The notes under the pieces were generated by a model. The model saw nothing but the letters and a program-made list of their open reading frames with translations, did no database searches and had not been told where the DNA came from. Positions 9,781-19,643 of a DNA stretch of 64,000 nucleotides are shown piece by piece (within the stretch, counting starts at the first letter, position 1; the number at the start of each line of letters is the position of its first letter). Both the position numbers and the translations under genes were made by a program. Source of the stretch: Peptostreptococcus sp. D1 (GTDB lineage: Bacteria > Bacillota > Clostridia > Peptostreptococcales > Peptostreptococcaceae). The stretch spans positions 496,001-560,000 of the forward strand of contig NZ_FONP01000001.1 of assembly GCF_900112955.1 (NCBI RefSeq). The letters run 5' to 3'.

Positions 9781-11088
9781 TTATTTTACCTTATTCATTT
9801 CGTTCATAACATCAAGAATTGTCTCATCTGTCGCACTCATACCAAGATCGCTTACTCTTCCCAAATTTCTAATAGTCTCATCAACATTTAATCCGACTAT
9901 TCCATTTATTGACTGAGCATAGTTTCCTTGTTTAGCCAACAAAGCATTTCTAACAGCTGCAGAGGCTGCCGTAGATAGCTTCAATGCACACCCAGGCTTT
10001 GCACCATCACAAATCATACCGCTTAAATCAGCAATAGCATTCTTTATCGCTCCACCTATTTGCTCTATATTTTCGTCCATCAGCCATGCAATACCAGCTG
10101 TTGCTCCAGTTGCAGCAGCTACGCCACAGCCACACATAGCAGAAAGACGACCAGTGAAATTTTTGATATAGGCTGTAGTCAAATGTGAAAGAGCCAACGC
10201 TCTACAAAGCCTTTCATCGCTCTGAGGGAATTTTTGATTGTATGCCACAATCGGCAAAATAGCAGTTAAACCATGATTACCACTTCCGTTTGAGCTCATT
10301 ACAGGCATATCTAGTCCAGCCATTCTAGCATCAGATGCACCAGCTGTCAACATCATTGAATTATTAATTATATCGTCGCCAAGAATTCCATCTTCTATTG
10401 ATTGCTTGATTCCATATCCAACACCAATACCTATCTTGTGGTCCAATCCAGCTTCTGCCATCTCCAAATTCATTTTAACTCCATCATACAAGAATTTTAT
10501 ATCCTCGTAATCTAAAGATTCAATATTTTTCACTATTTCTTCCAAAGTGGCATCGTCCATAACTGATGTCTTTTTAGGTGCAGCTGCTATTGAATGTGCA
10601 CCATCTTCAATATTGTTTAAAAGTATATCTTCATTTTTTTGCAAGAATACAAAATTATCATGCTTTGTTCTAATTATTACCTTGGCATAATTATTTTTCC
10701 CCCAAAATTCAACCAAAATATACACTTTTTCCTTGGTATCTGCCGGTTCAATGCTCAATGCTCCTTGATCCATCAGAGCCTCTGACTTCTTTATATCTTC
10801 TGATGAAGTTCCTTCAAGTACGCTAAGTCCATTTTCTGATCTTCCAGCTACTATACCTATTGCTGAGGCTATCTTCAATCCAAGTCGTTCAGTTCCTGGT
10901 ATTCCAACGCACATTCCATTTTTGTAAATACTAGGACTGACCAACATTCTGTTTTTTTCGATTTCCTCACCTAACAGCTCCTTACATTTTGCACACGCAA
11001 GCGCCAATGACACTGGTTCGGTACAACCAACTGCTGGCTTTACCTCATCCTTTAGCATTTGTACAAACTCATTTCTCAAATCTCTCAC
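9781..11088 (-). CDS. UPF0597 / L-cysteine desulfidase-like (serine dehydratase alpha family)
   Basis: The 435-residue protein is a full-length member of the UPF0597 family (E. coli YhaM/CyuA; archaeal L-cysteine desulfidase). These enzymes break down L-cysteine to pyruvate, ammonia and sulfide with an Fe-S cluster. Visible family motifs are VGCTEPVSLALACAKC near residues 21-36, NGSGNHGLTAILPIVAYN, MCGCGVAAATGATAGIAW and ICDGAKPGCALKLSTAASAA. The conserved cysteines in GCTEP, MCGCG and CDGAKPGC would be the cluster ligands. The substrate (cysteine versus serine or a related compound) cannot be told from sequence. A 51-residue membrane protein gene ends 27 bp upstream and is likely cotranscribed. 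Confidence 0.88.
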   Translation of the reverse strand: MRDLRNEFVQMLKDEVKPAVGCTEPVSLALACAKCKELLGEEIEKNRMLVSPSIYKNGMCVGIPGTERLGLKIASAIGIVAGRSENGLSVLEGTSSEDIKKSEALMDQGALSIEPADTKEKVYILVEFWGKNNYAKVIIRTKHDNFVFLQKNEDILLNNIEDGAHSIAAAPKKTSVMDDATLEEIVKNIESLDYEDIKFLYDGVKMNLEMAEAGLDHKIGIGVGYGIKQSIEDGILGDDIINNSMMLTAGASDARMAGLDMPVMSSNGSGNHGLTAILPIVAYNQKFPQSDERLCRALALSHLTTAYIKNFTGRLSAMCGCGVAAATGATAGIAWLMDENIEQIGGAIKNAIADLSGMICDGAKPGCALKLSTAASAAVRNALLAKQGNYAQSINGIVGLNVDETIRNLGRVSDLGMSATDETILDVMNEMNKVK

Positions 11089-11115
11089 AACAATACCTCC
11101 ACAAATTTCTTTCTT

Positions 11116-11271
11116 CTAAAATCTATTAAATTTAGAATCGAAGCCGCTTGCTTTTATATTATCCCTTATTTCCTTCAACACCAAAAGAATTTTATTTAGT
11201 GTCAAGTGTATTGATATTAGAATAATAAATAGCATCACAACAGCTATCAATTTAAAATTAATCAAATCCAT
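11116..11271 (-). CDS. Small single-pass membrane protein, 51 residues
   Basis: A short frame with ATG at 11271 and TAG at 11116, in the otherwise empty gap before the UPF0597 gene. The product starts MDLINFKLIAVVMLFIILIS, has one clear hydrophobic helix at residues 8-25, then an amphipathic, basic tail (KEIRDNIKASGF). GGTGA 4 nt before the ATG is a modest ribosome site. Hydrophobic-then-charged organisation and position 27 bp upstream of a metabolic gene support a real gene. No family was recognised. It could be an accessory to a transporter or to the desulfidase-like enzyme; that is speculation. Confidence 0.6.
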   Translation of the reverse strand: MDLINFKLIAVVMLFIILISIHLTLNKILLVLKEIRDNIKASGFDSKFNRF

Positions 11272-11398
11272 AAAATCACCAACCTATCTCATGAATCACA
11301 GCTTAATTACTCTTATTAAGAGTTTTTTATTAATTACTTATATAATTAATTACTTCTGTATTAATAATTTTTTTGATTTTTTATTGATTAATACTTTA

Positions 11399-13186
11399 CT
11401 AATCTCTTACTAATTTTTCTAACTCATCAACTAATTCTGAAAAAATAGCCAAAGAGCTATCTACAGCCTCTTTCTTCTCCATATCCACACCAGCTTTTCT
11501 CAACTGATCAAGCGGATATTCCGAACCGCCACTTTTCAAAAACTCAATATACCTTTCAACTGACTCTCCGCCTTGAAGAATCTTATTGCTTAGTACAGAC
11601 GCTGCGGAAAATCCTGTCGCATATTTGTATACATAGAAATTAGAATAAAAATGTGGTATTCTAGCCCATTCAATTCCAACTAATTCATCAACTACGCATG
11701 AATTTCCATAGTATAGCTGATTTAGCTCATAATATACCTTCGTAAAATCATCAGCTGTCATAGGATTTCCTTCCTCGACCTTTTCATGGACAATTTTTTC
11801 AAACTCTGCAAATAGAGTCTGTCTAAAAACAGTTGTTCTGTACTGCTCTAGATAATAATTTAATAAGTATACCTTTTCATCTATGTCATTCGATTTTTCT
11901 AATAAATATTTTATCAAAAGTGTTTCATTGACAGTAGACGCAACCTCTGCTACAAAAATCTTGTATCCAGAATATATGTATGGTTGAGCTTCTCTTGATA
12001 AATAGCTATGTATAGAATGGCCTAGCTCATGAATCAGAGTGAAAAGCGAATTCAAATCATCCTTATAGCTCATCAAGATATATGGATGTGAATCATAGCT
12101 TCCCCATGAGTACGCTCCCCCTCTTTTTCCTTCATTTTCATATACGTCTATCCATCTTTCAGAAAATGCTCTTTTTATCAGACTAATATAATATTTACCC
12201 ATCGGCTTTAACGCTTCCAAAATAATGCTTTGGGCTTCCTTATAAGAAATTTCTATCTTAAAATCTCTTGCCATTGGTAAATACAAGTCATACATATGCA
12301 TTTCTTCCAAACCAAAATATTCTTTTCTCAAATTGTTGTATCTATCAAGCACCGGTATACTATCATGAATGGATGCAATCAAATTGTTATACACCTCTAC
12401 ACTAATATTGTCTGAATAAAGAGACGCAAAAATTGCTGATGGAAATTTTCTAACTCTTGAATTAAATACCTCAGCCTTTATTCCACCAAATAATGTAGAA
12501 GCAAATGTATTTGAGTATTTTTTATATGTGCTAAATTCCGCTTCAAAGGCATCCCTTCTAACTCTTCTATCCTTACTTTTGATGAATGTAGAGTAGTTGA
12601 AATGTGTCAATCTCACTTTTTCATTTTCTTCATCCATTATCTCTGGAAATTCCATATCTGCATATGTCAGCATTTCATATGTATTCTCCGGAGTAGAAGT
12701 CAGCTCAGAAACAGCAGCCATAATCTGTTCCTCTTTTTCGCTCAACGTATAAGGCTTATCTCTCAAAATCTCATCGATCATTTTTTTATAATGAGATATT
12801 TTTTCATCCTTCAGGAACTCATTTAGCAACTCTTCATCCATTGATATTATCTCTGGAACAATATAGGCAGTTGCCTTTCCAAGCTCCGTCGACATCATCT
12901 CACTCTTTGTTGAAACTGCCTGATTTTCATTTATTCTTGTATCTTCATGATGTCTCATATGAGTGTATACATAGTAATGAGACAATACTCTTGATGTATC
13001 CTCCATCAATTTCAAAACCTCATAAAATGCTTCCTTTGATTCAGAAAGTCTACCCTTATACGATTCAAATATCTCAAAAGAGCCTTCAATAAATTCTATA
13101 TCCTTATTGATCTGTTCACTATCTTTGTACATATCATCTAAATTCCACTTATATTCTAACTGTATATCTTCCCTATTTTTCAACAT
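11399..13186 (-). CDS. pepF: Oligoendopeptidase F (M3 family)
   Basis: Zinc metallopeptidase that trims short peptides in the cytoplasm. The 595-residue protein has the family's usual length. The catalytic motif is LIHELGHSIHSYLS (HExxH) near residue 385, followed by the third zinc ligand region IFVAEVASTVNE. The C-terminal LRKAGVDM segment is also typical. The frame contains an earlier in-frame start, but GGAGGAAG overlaps it and sits 5 nt before the ATG at 13186, so translation starts MLKNREDIQLEYKW. It appears to be a single-gene unit. Confidence 0.93.
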   Translation of the reverse strand: MLKNREDIQLEYKWNLDDMYKDSEQINKDIEFIEGSFEIFESYKGRLSESKEAFYEVLKLMEDTSRVLSHYYVYTHMRHHEDTRINENQAVSTKSEMMSTELGKATAYIVPEIISMDEELLNEFLKDEKISHYKKMIDEILRDKPYTLSEKEEQIMAAVSELTSTPENTYEMLTYADMEFPEIMDEENEKVRLTHFNYSTFIKSKDRRVRRDAFEAEFSTYKKYSNTFASTLFGGIKAEVFNSRVRKFPSAIFASLYSDNISVEVYNNLIASIHDSIPVLDRYNNLRKEYFGLEEMHMYDLYLPMARDFKIEISYKEAQSIILEALKPMGKYYISLIKRAFSERWIDVYENEGKRGGAYSWGSYDSHPYILMSYKDDLNSLFTLIHELGHSIHSYLSREAQPYIYSGYKIFVAEVASTVNETLLIKYLLEKSNDIDEKVYLLNYYLEQYRTTVFRQTLFAEFEKIVHEKVEEGNPMTADDFTKVYYELNQLYYGNSCVVDELVGIEWARIPHFYSNFYVYKYATGFSAASVLSNKILQGGESVERYIEFLKSGGSEYPLDQLRKAGVDMEKKEAVDSSLAIFSELVDELEKLVRD

Positions 13187-13420
13187 AACTTCCTCCATTT
13201 AAATCAAATATTTTTTCTCTTAGAGCTATATCTGCTCTTTAAAAAATTAATTTTTTACCATATATATTATTATAATACCTAATGTGCAATATAGTAAACC
13301 AGGTTTTGATTATTTTATTAATAATTGTTTTAAGATTATTCATATATATGCATTTCCTCATACTATGTTTATGGAATTTATGATATAATAATTATTATCA
13401 GTTAAAAGAGAGGATTTAAT

Positions 13421-13957
13421 ATGAAAAAAACAAATTCAAATAATTCAAACACTAGAAAATTAATACTGCTTGGGCTGATGACTTCATACAGCTTGGCTCT
13501 TTACCTGATAGAAACTCAAATACCAAATCCATTGTTATTTTGGTTCCCAGGAGCAAAATTGGGACTTAGCAATATTATTACACTTTTATGCCTTTTAAGC
13601 TTTGGCGAAAGAGATACGTTTAAGATATTAACTGTAAGAATAATTATTTCTTCAATTTTTGCAGGACCTGCCTCCACATTTTTATTCAGTGTGGCTGGAG
13701 GCTATTTAAGCTTTATAGGAATGGCAATTGCAATTAGAATCAAAGGACTATCTACAATTGGAATAAGTATTGTTGGAGCAATATTACATAATATCGGTCA
13801 GTTGATTATGGCGAGCTTTATAATAGAAAGCATCTCTATAATGGGATATCTTCCATTGATGCTCGGAGCATCATTGGCAACCGGTGTTTTTATCGGTATT
13901 GTAGTTAAGTTTTCAGAGCCACTTTTAAAAAAACAAATCTTAAAAATTGGATATTAG
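13421..13957 (+). CDS. Gx transporter family / HepI-type integral membrane protein
   Basis: A 178-residue protein with about five hydrophobic helices and the family signature FPGAKLGLSNIITLLCL near residues 43-59, plus AGPASTFLFSVAGGYLSF and LHNIGQLIMA. Such proteins are annotated as heptaprenyl diphosphate synthase component I or Gx transporters. The fold resembles ECF-type substrate-binding membrane subunits, so a transport role is as likely as an isoprenoid role. GAGAGGA precedes the ATG, and a TATAAT box is at 13386-13391. No prenyltransferase partner is nearby. Confidence 0.85.
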   Translation: MKKTNSNNSNTRKLILLGLMTSYSLALYLIETQIPNPLLFWFPGAKLGLSNIITLLCLLSFGERDTFKILTVRIIISSIFAGPASTFLFSVAGGYLSFIGMAIAIRIKGLSTIGISIVGAILHNIGQLIMASFIIESISIMGYLPLMLGASLATGVFIGIVVKFSEPLLKKQILKIGY

Positions 13958-13991
13958 TTTTAATATCAGCAATGTATAATGATTACATATA

Positions 13992-14025
13992 AAATGTAGG
14001 TGCATTCAAAATATGCCCCTACATT
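13992..14025. terminator. Hairpin terminator after the Gx gene
   Basis: An inverted repeat AAATGTAGGTGCAT / ATGCCCCTACATTT with a 7-nt loop and one mismatch lies between the convergent Gx and acetyltransferase genes. T-runs are short. Confidence 0.65.
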
Positions 14026-14130
14026 TCTATGTTTATATAATTTTTTCGTAAATATTATTCTATGTTATACAAATACAAGTCTGATAATAATATGAGTGTT
14101 GCATTTTATCTTATCACCAAACTATTACGT

Positions 14131-14607
14131 TTATTCTTTTCCCATTTGTTTTAGTGTGTCTCCACTTATTCTGTAAACCGTCCAGTCATCCATAGGCTCA
14201 GCACCTAACGATAAGTAAAAATCTATACTTGGCTTGTTCCAATCCAAGCACCACCACTCCATTCTTCCACACCCTCTATGAACTGCTATTTTCGCCAATT
14301 CCTTGAGAAGAGCTTTTCCGTATCCTTTACCTCTATATTCTGGCATTACATATAAATCTTCTAAATATATACCTGCTCTTCCTAAGAATGTTGAAAAATT
14401 ATGGAAAAATAACGCAAAACCTACTTCTTTGCCATTATCTAAAACAAAAATAACTTCGGCTTTTTCTTTCACAAATATCCATTCCAAAAGTGTTTTTTCA
14501 TCTGCAATTACTTCTTCTAGCATACCTTCATATTTTGCCAATTCCTTAATAAAATGTAGAATAAGCGATACATCTTCTTTTTTAGCATATCTAAAACTGC
14601 TCGACAT
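14131..14607 (-). CDS. GNAT N-acetyltransferase, spermidine/thialysine acetyltransferase-like
   Basis: A 158-residue GNAT-fold enzyme transferring acetyl from acetyl-CoA to an amine. The acetyl-CoA site is in EDLYVMPEYRGKGYGKALL (R/QxxGxG/A type: RGKGYG) near residues 85-103. The C-terminal stretch GRMEWWCLDWNKPSIDFY followed by LGAEPMDDWTVYR is characteristic of the diamine/thialysine acetyltransferase (SSAT) branch. Substrate could be a polyamine or a small amine; not decidable here. It is monocistronic, with an 11-bp perfect inverted repeat in its leader at 14655-14684. Confidence 0.88.
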   Translation of the reverse strand: MSSSFRYAKKEDVSLILHFIKELAKYEGMLEEVIADEKTLLEWIFVKEKAEVIFVLDNGKEVGFALFFHNFSTFLGRAGIYLEDLYVMPEYRGKGYGKALLKELAKIAVHRGCGRMEWWCLDWNKPSIDFYLSLGAEPMDDWTVYRISGDTLKQMGKE

Positions 14608-14654
14608 TACATCTCCTCCAATCTTTTATTTTAACCAAACCATCAGTTGTCACG

Positions 14655-14684
14655 AAGACTTTTGGAGTCTCCACCAAAAGTCTT
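14655..14684. repeat. Perfect 11-bp inverted repeat in the acetyltransferase leader
   Basis: AAGACTTTTGG and CCAAAAGTCTT flank an 8-nt spacer, 48 bp upstream of the acetyltransferase start. There is no T-run, so it is not a simple terminator. It could be an operator or an mRNA stem. Confidence 0.5.
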
Positions 14685-14744
14685 GATTATCGTTTAAAAA
14701 TTCATTTACTAGAAATATAGTATAACATAAAAATCCATTATATG

Positions 14745-14796
14745 AAAAAATTATCCACCGAAAGCTTTATTCTTCTGCTTTCAGTGGATATTTTTT
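14745..14796. terminator. Terminator after the 667-residue CWB2 gene
   Basis: ATCCACCGAAAGC pairs with GCTTTCAGTGGAT with one mismatch. Six T follow on plus and an A-run precedes, so it can act both ways. It ends the CWB2 gene transcript 30 bp after the stop. Confidence 0.8.
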
Positions 14797-14828
14797 AGCT
14801 TAATAAAATGTTTACATTAATTTTTTAT

Positions 14829-16832
14829 CTAATACACAAAGATATTGCCTTTATTATTTTCGGACTGCCAAATTTTAGATGAATCTTTTAGTATCATTAT
14901 TGGTTTTTTGTACTTAACACTTAGGTTCGACAAAACAATACCATCGATTATTCTACTGTCAGCCTTATATATAAATTGCTTAGAATTTGGGTAAAGATAC
15001 TCTACTATCTTCTTTGATGTATCGTACCTATCAGCACCGGCAATATTTTTAACCTTTATTTCCTTTTGCTTCAGCTGATTGTACACCTTACTATCAATTG
15101 TTTTAGATCCACCAATTGACAGTATATTCGAGGCTTTATTAAATAGCTCAAAATTGCTATTAGGTATTCTATTCTTTTCAGTAAGTATAACTGGCATTTT
15201 ATTTTCACAAGCATATGGAGAAATCGGCGGTACATCATTGAAATTTTCACCACTTGCCAAAATAAATTTATTGTCCTTATTTATCAACTTGGCAATTTTA
15301 TTCGATGTATCGTATCTGTCTATACCGGAATAATCAAATAGCTTATATCCTTTAGATTTCAATTCATCTCTAGCCTTACTAGATATCATATTTTTACCAG
15401 ATGTAATATATACGTTCTTAACGTGAAGTCTATCTAGCTCAGAAAGAACCTCCGCATCAATATTGTCTTTACTTGATAGAAGTATAGGTGCATTCAAATA
15501 GCCCGCCAACGAAGCTGAGCATAAAGAATCAGGTACACTATCTTTGCCTACCAATATAGCATTCTCACTCCTAGCATGAGTATATTGAGAAGTTTTTATG
15601 GAATTGACAACAGAGCTATTTTCCGGAAACACTGGGCAAAGAGTATCAAAGACCTGAACATCAACATTTTCAGAAGAGTTCAAAATATTCATTACTTCAG
15701 CGTATACATTCGTTTTTGTTCTATAGGTATTAAAAGAATGCATATTTTTCAAGCTAGAAATTGAGAACAAATAATATCCATCTACATATGGCTTATCAAG
15801 AATTCCAATTTCATAATTATCAGTTTCAATAATAAATGAATAGGTTTTTATTCTATCCTTACTAGTATAATAGCTATCCTTCAAAGAATCGATTTTTTCT
15901 CCCACTTTTTTCTGAACAGCTTTATCGTTTAGTATATATTTTGCTCCAAAAAAATCTCCGTATATAAATTTATTTGTTTGGTCAAATTCATTCAAAATAT
16001 TGATAGCTATTCTTTCTTTAGAAATGTCTTTACACACTATTTTATTTTCATATGGGCTGACAACTATAGTAACTCCGTTTTCAAAATTCATAATATACCC
16101 TAGTTTCGCATTACCATTATCATCTTTGTATACACCCAATTCAGAATTTTTTATATTATTTGTTTTAGAGTAATTAATTGCAGTTTTTCTAGCCTCCTCT
16201 AAAGATATCGTAGGCTCTTTATATTCTACTGGATTAGACACCTTCATAAAACTCACAATATTTTCATTTTGTGTATCATATACAATAGTGTAATTATCAA
16301 ATCTGTTTGTCAAATCTCCATGGATAATTTTCTCAAATCTATATAGTGTATTGCCATTATAGTAATTATCATCTTTTTCTTTCAAAATATACCCTTTATT
16401 TTTGATATTTTCAGAAAGAATATCTATACTACTCTGTGAATCCAAACTCCTAAATCTTACATCAGATTTTGGGACCTTATAAAAAAATGTATCCGCCTCA
16501 ATTAATTCTCCCTCTTTTGAAAATGAAATATAAGAATCGCCATTATATATGACTTTATAATATTCACGCTCACCACTATGATTATCCTTATCAGTTATTT
16601 TATATACTTTCTCTTCATTACCAGTATTTTTTATATTTAACAATAACAATAAAGATTTGGCTTTTTTAAGAATATCAGCTTTATTTGTTCCCTCTAATTC
16701 CTCTACAATTTCATTCTCATTGAAAAATGTTTTTTCTTTTTCGTTTAATGTTGATGCATGTGACTTCGAGTTAAACAAAATAATTGAACCTACAACAAAA
16801 ATGAATAATACTGCCTTAAAAATTTTTTTCAT
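14829..16832 (-). CDS. Secreted cell-wall protein with C-terminal CWB2 repeats
   Basis: A 667-residue protein with signal peptide MKKIFKAVLFIFVVGSIILF...SHAS (residues 1-27). The middle (about 30-380) alternates strand-rich segments with SLEEARKTAINYS, resembling PepSY/YcdB-type repeats. From about residue 390 there are three cell-wall-binding-2 units, the module that ties clostridial surface proteins non-covalently to wall polymer. The hallmark DRYDTS occurs before units two and three (GIDRYDTSNKIA, GADRYDTSKKIV). Unit one lacks it and unit three ends early. Function of the N-terminal part is unknown; inhibitor or adhesin roles are both possible. Confidence 0.82.
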   Translation of the reverse strand: MKKIFKAVLFIFVVGSIILFNSKSHASTLNEKEKTFFNENEIVEELEGTNKADILKKAKSLLLLLNIKNTGNEEKVYKITDKDNHSGEREYYKVIYNGDSYISFSKEGELIEADTFFYKVPKSDVRFRSLDSQSSIDILSENIKNKGYILKEKDDNYYNGNTLYRFEKIIHGDLTNRFDNYTIVYDTQNENIVSFMKVSNPVEYKEPTISLEEARKTAINYSKTNNIKNSELGVYKDDNGNAKLGYIMNFENGVTIVVSPYENKIVCKDISKERIAINILNEFDQTNKFIYGDFFGAKYILNDKAVQKKVGEKIDSLKDSYYTSKDRIKTYSFIIETDNYEIGILDKPYVDGYYLFSISSLKNMHSFNTYRTKTNVYAEVMNILNSSENVDVQVFDTLCPVFPENSSVVNSIKTSQYTHARSENAILVGKDSVPDSLCSASLAGYLNAPILLSSKDNIDAEVLSELDRLHVKNVYITSGKNMISSKARDELKSKGYKLFDYSGIDRYDTSNKIAKLINKDNKFILASGENFNDVPPISPYACENKMPVILTEKNRIPNSNFELFNKASNILSIGGSKTIDSKVYNQLKQKEIKVKNIAGADRYDTSKKIVEYLYPNSKQFIYKADSRIIDGIVLSNLSVKYKKPIMILKDSSKIWQSENNKGNIFVY

Positions 16833-17022
16833 AAGAATCCCCCTACCTTTCTAAATTAACATTATTATTTTTGTAAAATATGTAGATAATTAAACCAATT
16901 AACTCTTGAAATTTTTATAGACTTAATCAAGTTTTTAAAAAACCTTTTCCCATATATGATATCATTATCGTTAAATATACTATATTTGATAATAATTATA
17001 TCATAAGCATCAAAAAAATAAT

Positions 17023-17068
17023 AGAAAAGTAGGATGAAAATCGTTAAAATTTATCATCCTACTTTTCT
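17023..17068. terminator. Terminator of htrA
   Basis: A 15-bp perfect stem (AGAAAAGTAGGATGA with its complement) with a 16-nt loop, 12 bp after the htrA stop. On minus it is followed by a T-rich run. Confidence 0.85.
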
Positions 17069-17079
17069 CCAATCATGTT

Positions 17080-18156
17080 TTAAAGCTTTATATCCAATAT
17101 TTTTTCTTTTCCATTTCTTATTATCGTGACTTTATCCTTGGATCCCTTAGAATATGAGTAAAGCTTTTTACTGATATCCCCTTTATTTTTTATCTCTTGA
17201 TCACCAATTTTTACAATTATGTCTCCGGGCTCAATCCCAGCATTTCTAGCAATTGAGCCGCTGGCAGTTTCTCTCACTATAACACCATAATCAACGCCCA
17301 AATCTTTGCCTGTATAACTCTTATATGTTGCAATATCTATAGCTATTACTCCAAGCAGAGGCTTTTCATAGTTATTATCCTCAATTACTCTCTGTAGTAT
17401 ATTTTTTGCAATATTAATCGGAATGGAAAAGCCTAGATTTTCTGCATTTACCTTAACAGTATTGATACCAATAACTTGCCCCTGTTGATTTAGAAGAGGA
17501 CCACCACTATTCCCAGGATTAATACTTGCATCTGTTTGAATCAACCCAGACATATTGGAGCTAGATGTTGAAACATCCCTGTTTAATCCACTGACAATCC
17601 CTTGTGTAACAGATGACATCAGCTCTGTTCCAAGCGGATTTCCTATCGCAATAGCAATATCGCCAACTTTTACGCTGTCGCTATCTCCCAATTCGGCAAC
17701 TGTCAAGCCAGAAGTATTAACCTTTACAATAGCCAAATCCAAGCTAGTGTCGTTCCAAATCACATTACCATTTACTGTTTTATTTTTATCGATAATGACC
17801 TTTACATTCTTAGCCTGCCCATCTGACACCACATGCGAGTTTGTGAGAATATATCCTCTTTTATCAACAACAAACCCAGTACCACTTCCCTGTACTATTT
17901 GAGAGCTACTAAAAATACTCTCTTGATTTACCGTTTCAGAAACAATCCCAACAACAGATGGCGATGCCTTTTCAGCAACAGCTTGATATACATTTTGAGT
18001 TTTTGTACTTCCAGTTTCAACAACCTTTATACTACTAGTTGAGCTGTTAGAGTTATCAGCCGAATAATTATTCAAATATTTTAAAGCGAACACTCCACCA
18101 CAAATCGATGAAAAAAATGCAACAAGCACTACCATAATTAATGACTTAAACTTCAT
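17080..18156 (-). CDS. htrA: HtrA/DegP-like serine protease with PDZ domain
   Basis: Membrane-anchored quality-control protease acting outside the membrane on misfolded proteins. Of 358 residues, about 1-25 form an uncleaved signal anchor (SLIMVVLVAFFSSICGGVF). The chymotrypsin-like domain shows the triad: His in TNSHVV, Asp in TSLDLAIVKV and Ser in NPGNSGGPLL. A single PDZ domain follows (VIVRETASGSIARNAGIEPG). An upstream in-frame ATG exists, but AAAGGAAG lies inside that extension and 7 nt before the ATG at 18156, which is chosen. The gene has its own terminator and lies 79 bp after pgi, so it may share pgi transcription. Confidence 0.93.
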   Translation of the reverse strand: MKFKSLIMVVLVAFFSSICGGVFALKYLNNYSADNSNSSTSSIKVVETGSTKTQNVYQAVAEKASPSVVGIVSETVNQESIFSSSQIVQGSGTGFVVDKRGYILTNSHVVSDGQAKNVKVIIDKNKTVNGNVIWNDTSLDLAIVKVNTSGLTVAELGDSDSVKVGDIAIAIGNPLGTELMSSVTQGIVSGLNRDVSTSSSNMSGLIQTDASINPGNSGGPLLNQQGQVIGINTVKVNAENLGFSIPINIAKNILQRVIEDNNYEKPLLGVIAIDIATYKSYTGKDLGVDYGVIVRETASGSIARNAGIEPGDIIVKIGDQEIKNKGDISKKLYSYSKGSKDKVTIIRNGKEKILDIKL

Positions 18157-18235
18157 TATCACACTTCCTTTCAATTCTTATATGAGTAGAGTATAAAATA
18201 CTTATCTTAAAATATACTTAAAGGAAATTATTTTT

Positions 18236-19585
18236 TTATTTCAGTCTCAATTCAAGAGCCTTCTTTTCTTCTTCGTAGCCTGGCTTTCCAAGTAGTGCAA
18301 ACATATTTTTCTTGTATGCTTCAACGCCTGGCTGGTTAAATGGATTGACTCCTAGCAGGCATCCACTAAGTCCACAGGCTTTTTCAAAGAAAAATACCAG
18401 CTGACCAAAATTATACTCATCAAGCCTTTCAACATTTAACACCAAGTTAGGCACCTGACCATCAGTATGTGCCAATAAAGTTCCTTCAAATGCTTTATGA
18501 TTCACATAATCGACAGTTTTTCCTGCTAGATAATTCAATCCGTCAAGATTCTCGCTATCTAATTTAATTTCAACATCTCTCCTTGGTTTTTCAACATTGA
18601 TTATTGTTTCAAACAAGAATCTTCTTCCATCCTGTATATATTGCCCCATTGAGTGAAGATCTGTCGAAAAGCTAACTGAAGCGGGGAAAATACCTCTATT
18701 ATCCTTACCTTCACTTTCACCAAATAATTGCTTCCACCATTCAGCGAAATACTGTAGCTGAGGCTCGTAGCTTACTAGCAACTCAGCTTCTTTTCCCTTT
18801 CTTTGAAGAACTGTCCTTGCAACAGCATACTGATAGGCAATATTTTTGCTCAAATCATCAGTTGAAAATTCATCCATCGCATCCTTAGCCCCCTTCATTA
18901 TTTGATCCACATCAAATCCAGCAGCAGCTATAGGAAGAAGTCCGACTGCTGTCAAAACGGAAAATCTACCACCGACATCATCAGGAATTACAAATGTTTC
19001 ATAGCCTTCAGCTTCTGCAAGAGCTCTTAAAGCCCCTCTTTTTGCATCAGTTGTCGCATAAATTCTCTTTGATGCTCCCTCTTTTCCGTATCTATTTTCC
19101 AGATCCTCCTTGAATATTCTAAATGCCAAAGCTGGCTCCGTAGTAGTACCTGATTTTGAAATTACATTTACTGAATAATCTTTGTCCTTAACCAAATCAA
19201 GCAAATCCAATATATATGAGGAACTAATACTATTCCCTGCAAAATAGACTTCCGGTGCATTCCTATCTTCCTTAGATAAGCTATTTTTAAATGTATTCCC
19301 AAACATTTCTATTGCAGCCTTTGCACCCAAATATGAACCACCAATGCCTATTATTATTAATACCTCTGAATCTGATTTGATCCTATCAGCTGCCTTTTTG
19401 ATTCTGTCAAATTCTTCCTTGTCATAGCTCCTTGGAAGCTCCATCCAACCAAGATAATCATTTCCCAACACCTTTTTATCGTGCAGCAATTCGTGAGCAA
19501 CACTTACGAATGGTTGCATTGCTTCAATTTCTCTCTTTTCTATAAAAAGCTCTGCCTTTGTTAAATCTAGTTTCAAACTACCCAT
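18236..19585 (-). CDS. pgi: Glucose-6-phosphate isomerase
   Basis: Interconverts glucose 6-phosphate and fructose 6-phosphate in glycolysis. The 449-residue length is that of the short Firmicute form. Motifs visible: [33 protein letters not shown], the PGI signature region [17 protein letters not shown], and the catalytic Glu in [23 protein letters not shown] lies before the ATG. With zwf and gnd elsewhere in the window this supplies the branch point between glycolysis and the pentose phosphate pathway. Confidence 0.96.
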   Translation of the reverse strand: MGSLKLDLTKAELFIEKREIEAMQPFVSVAHELLHDKKVLGNDYLGWMELPRSYDKEEFDRIKKAADRIKSDSEVLIIIGIGGSYLGAKAAIEMFGNTFKNSLSKEDRNAPEVYFAGNSISSSYILDLLDLVKDKDYSVNVISKSGTTTEPALAFRIFKEDLENRYGKEGASKRIYATTDAKRGALRALAEAEGYETFVIPDDVGGRFSVLTAVGLLPIAAAGFDVDQIMKGAKDAMDEFSTDDLSKNIAYQYAVARTVLQRKGKEAELLVSYEPQLQYFAEWWKQLFGESEGKDNRGIFPASVSFSTDLHSMGQYIQDGRRFLFETIINVEKPRRDVEIKLDSENLDGLNYLAGKTVDYVNHKAFEGTLLAHTDGQVPNLVLNVERLDEYNFGQLVFFFEKACGLSGCLLGVNPFNQPGVEAYKKNMFALLGKPGYEEEKKALELRLK

Positions 19586-19643
19586 ATTTCTTCTCCTTTT
19601 CCAAATAATTTCACAAATTAATCACTTCTCTATTCAGTTTTTT

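Noticed and set aside
11281-11330. Hairpin ACTCTTATTAAGAGT with T-run on plus
   Set aside because: No plus-strand gene ends there; the T-run is on the wrong strand to end pepF, so it is not called a terminator.
15079-15333. Plus-strand ORF with hydrophobic segments
   Set aside because: Antisense to CWB2 repeats; hydrophobic appearance is produced by the complement of polar codons.
16960-17005. Fur- or PerR-like palindrome (GATAATGATATC, ATAATTATTAT) upstream of the CWB2 gene
   Set aside because: Region is nearly pure A/T and the match to either consensus is partial; chance similarity is likely.
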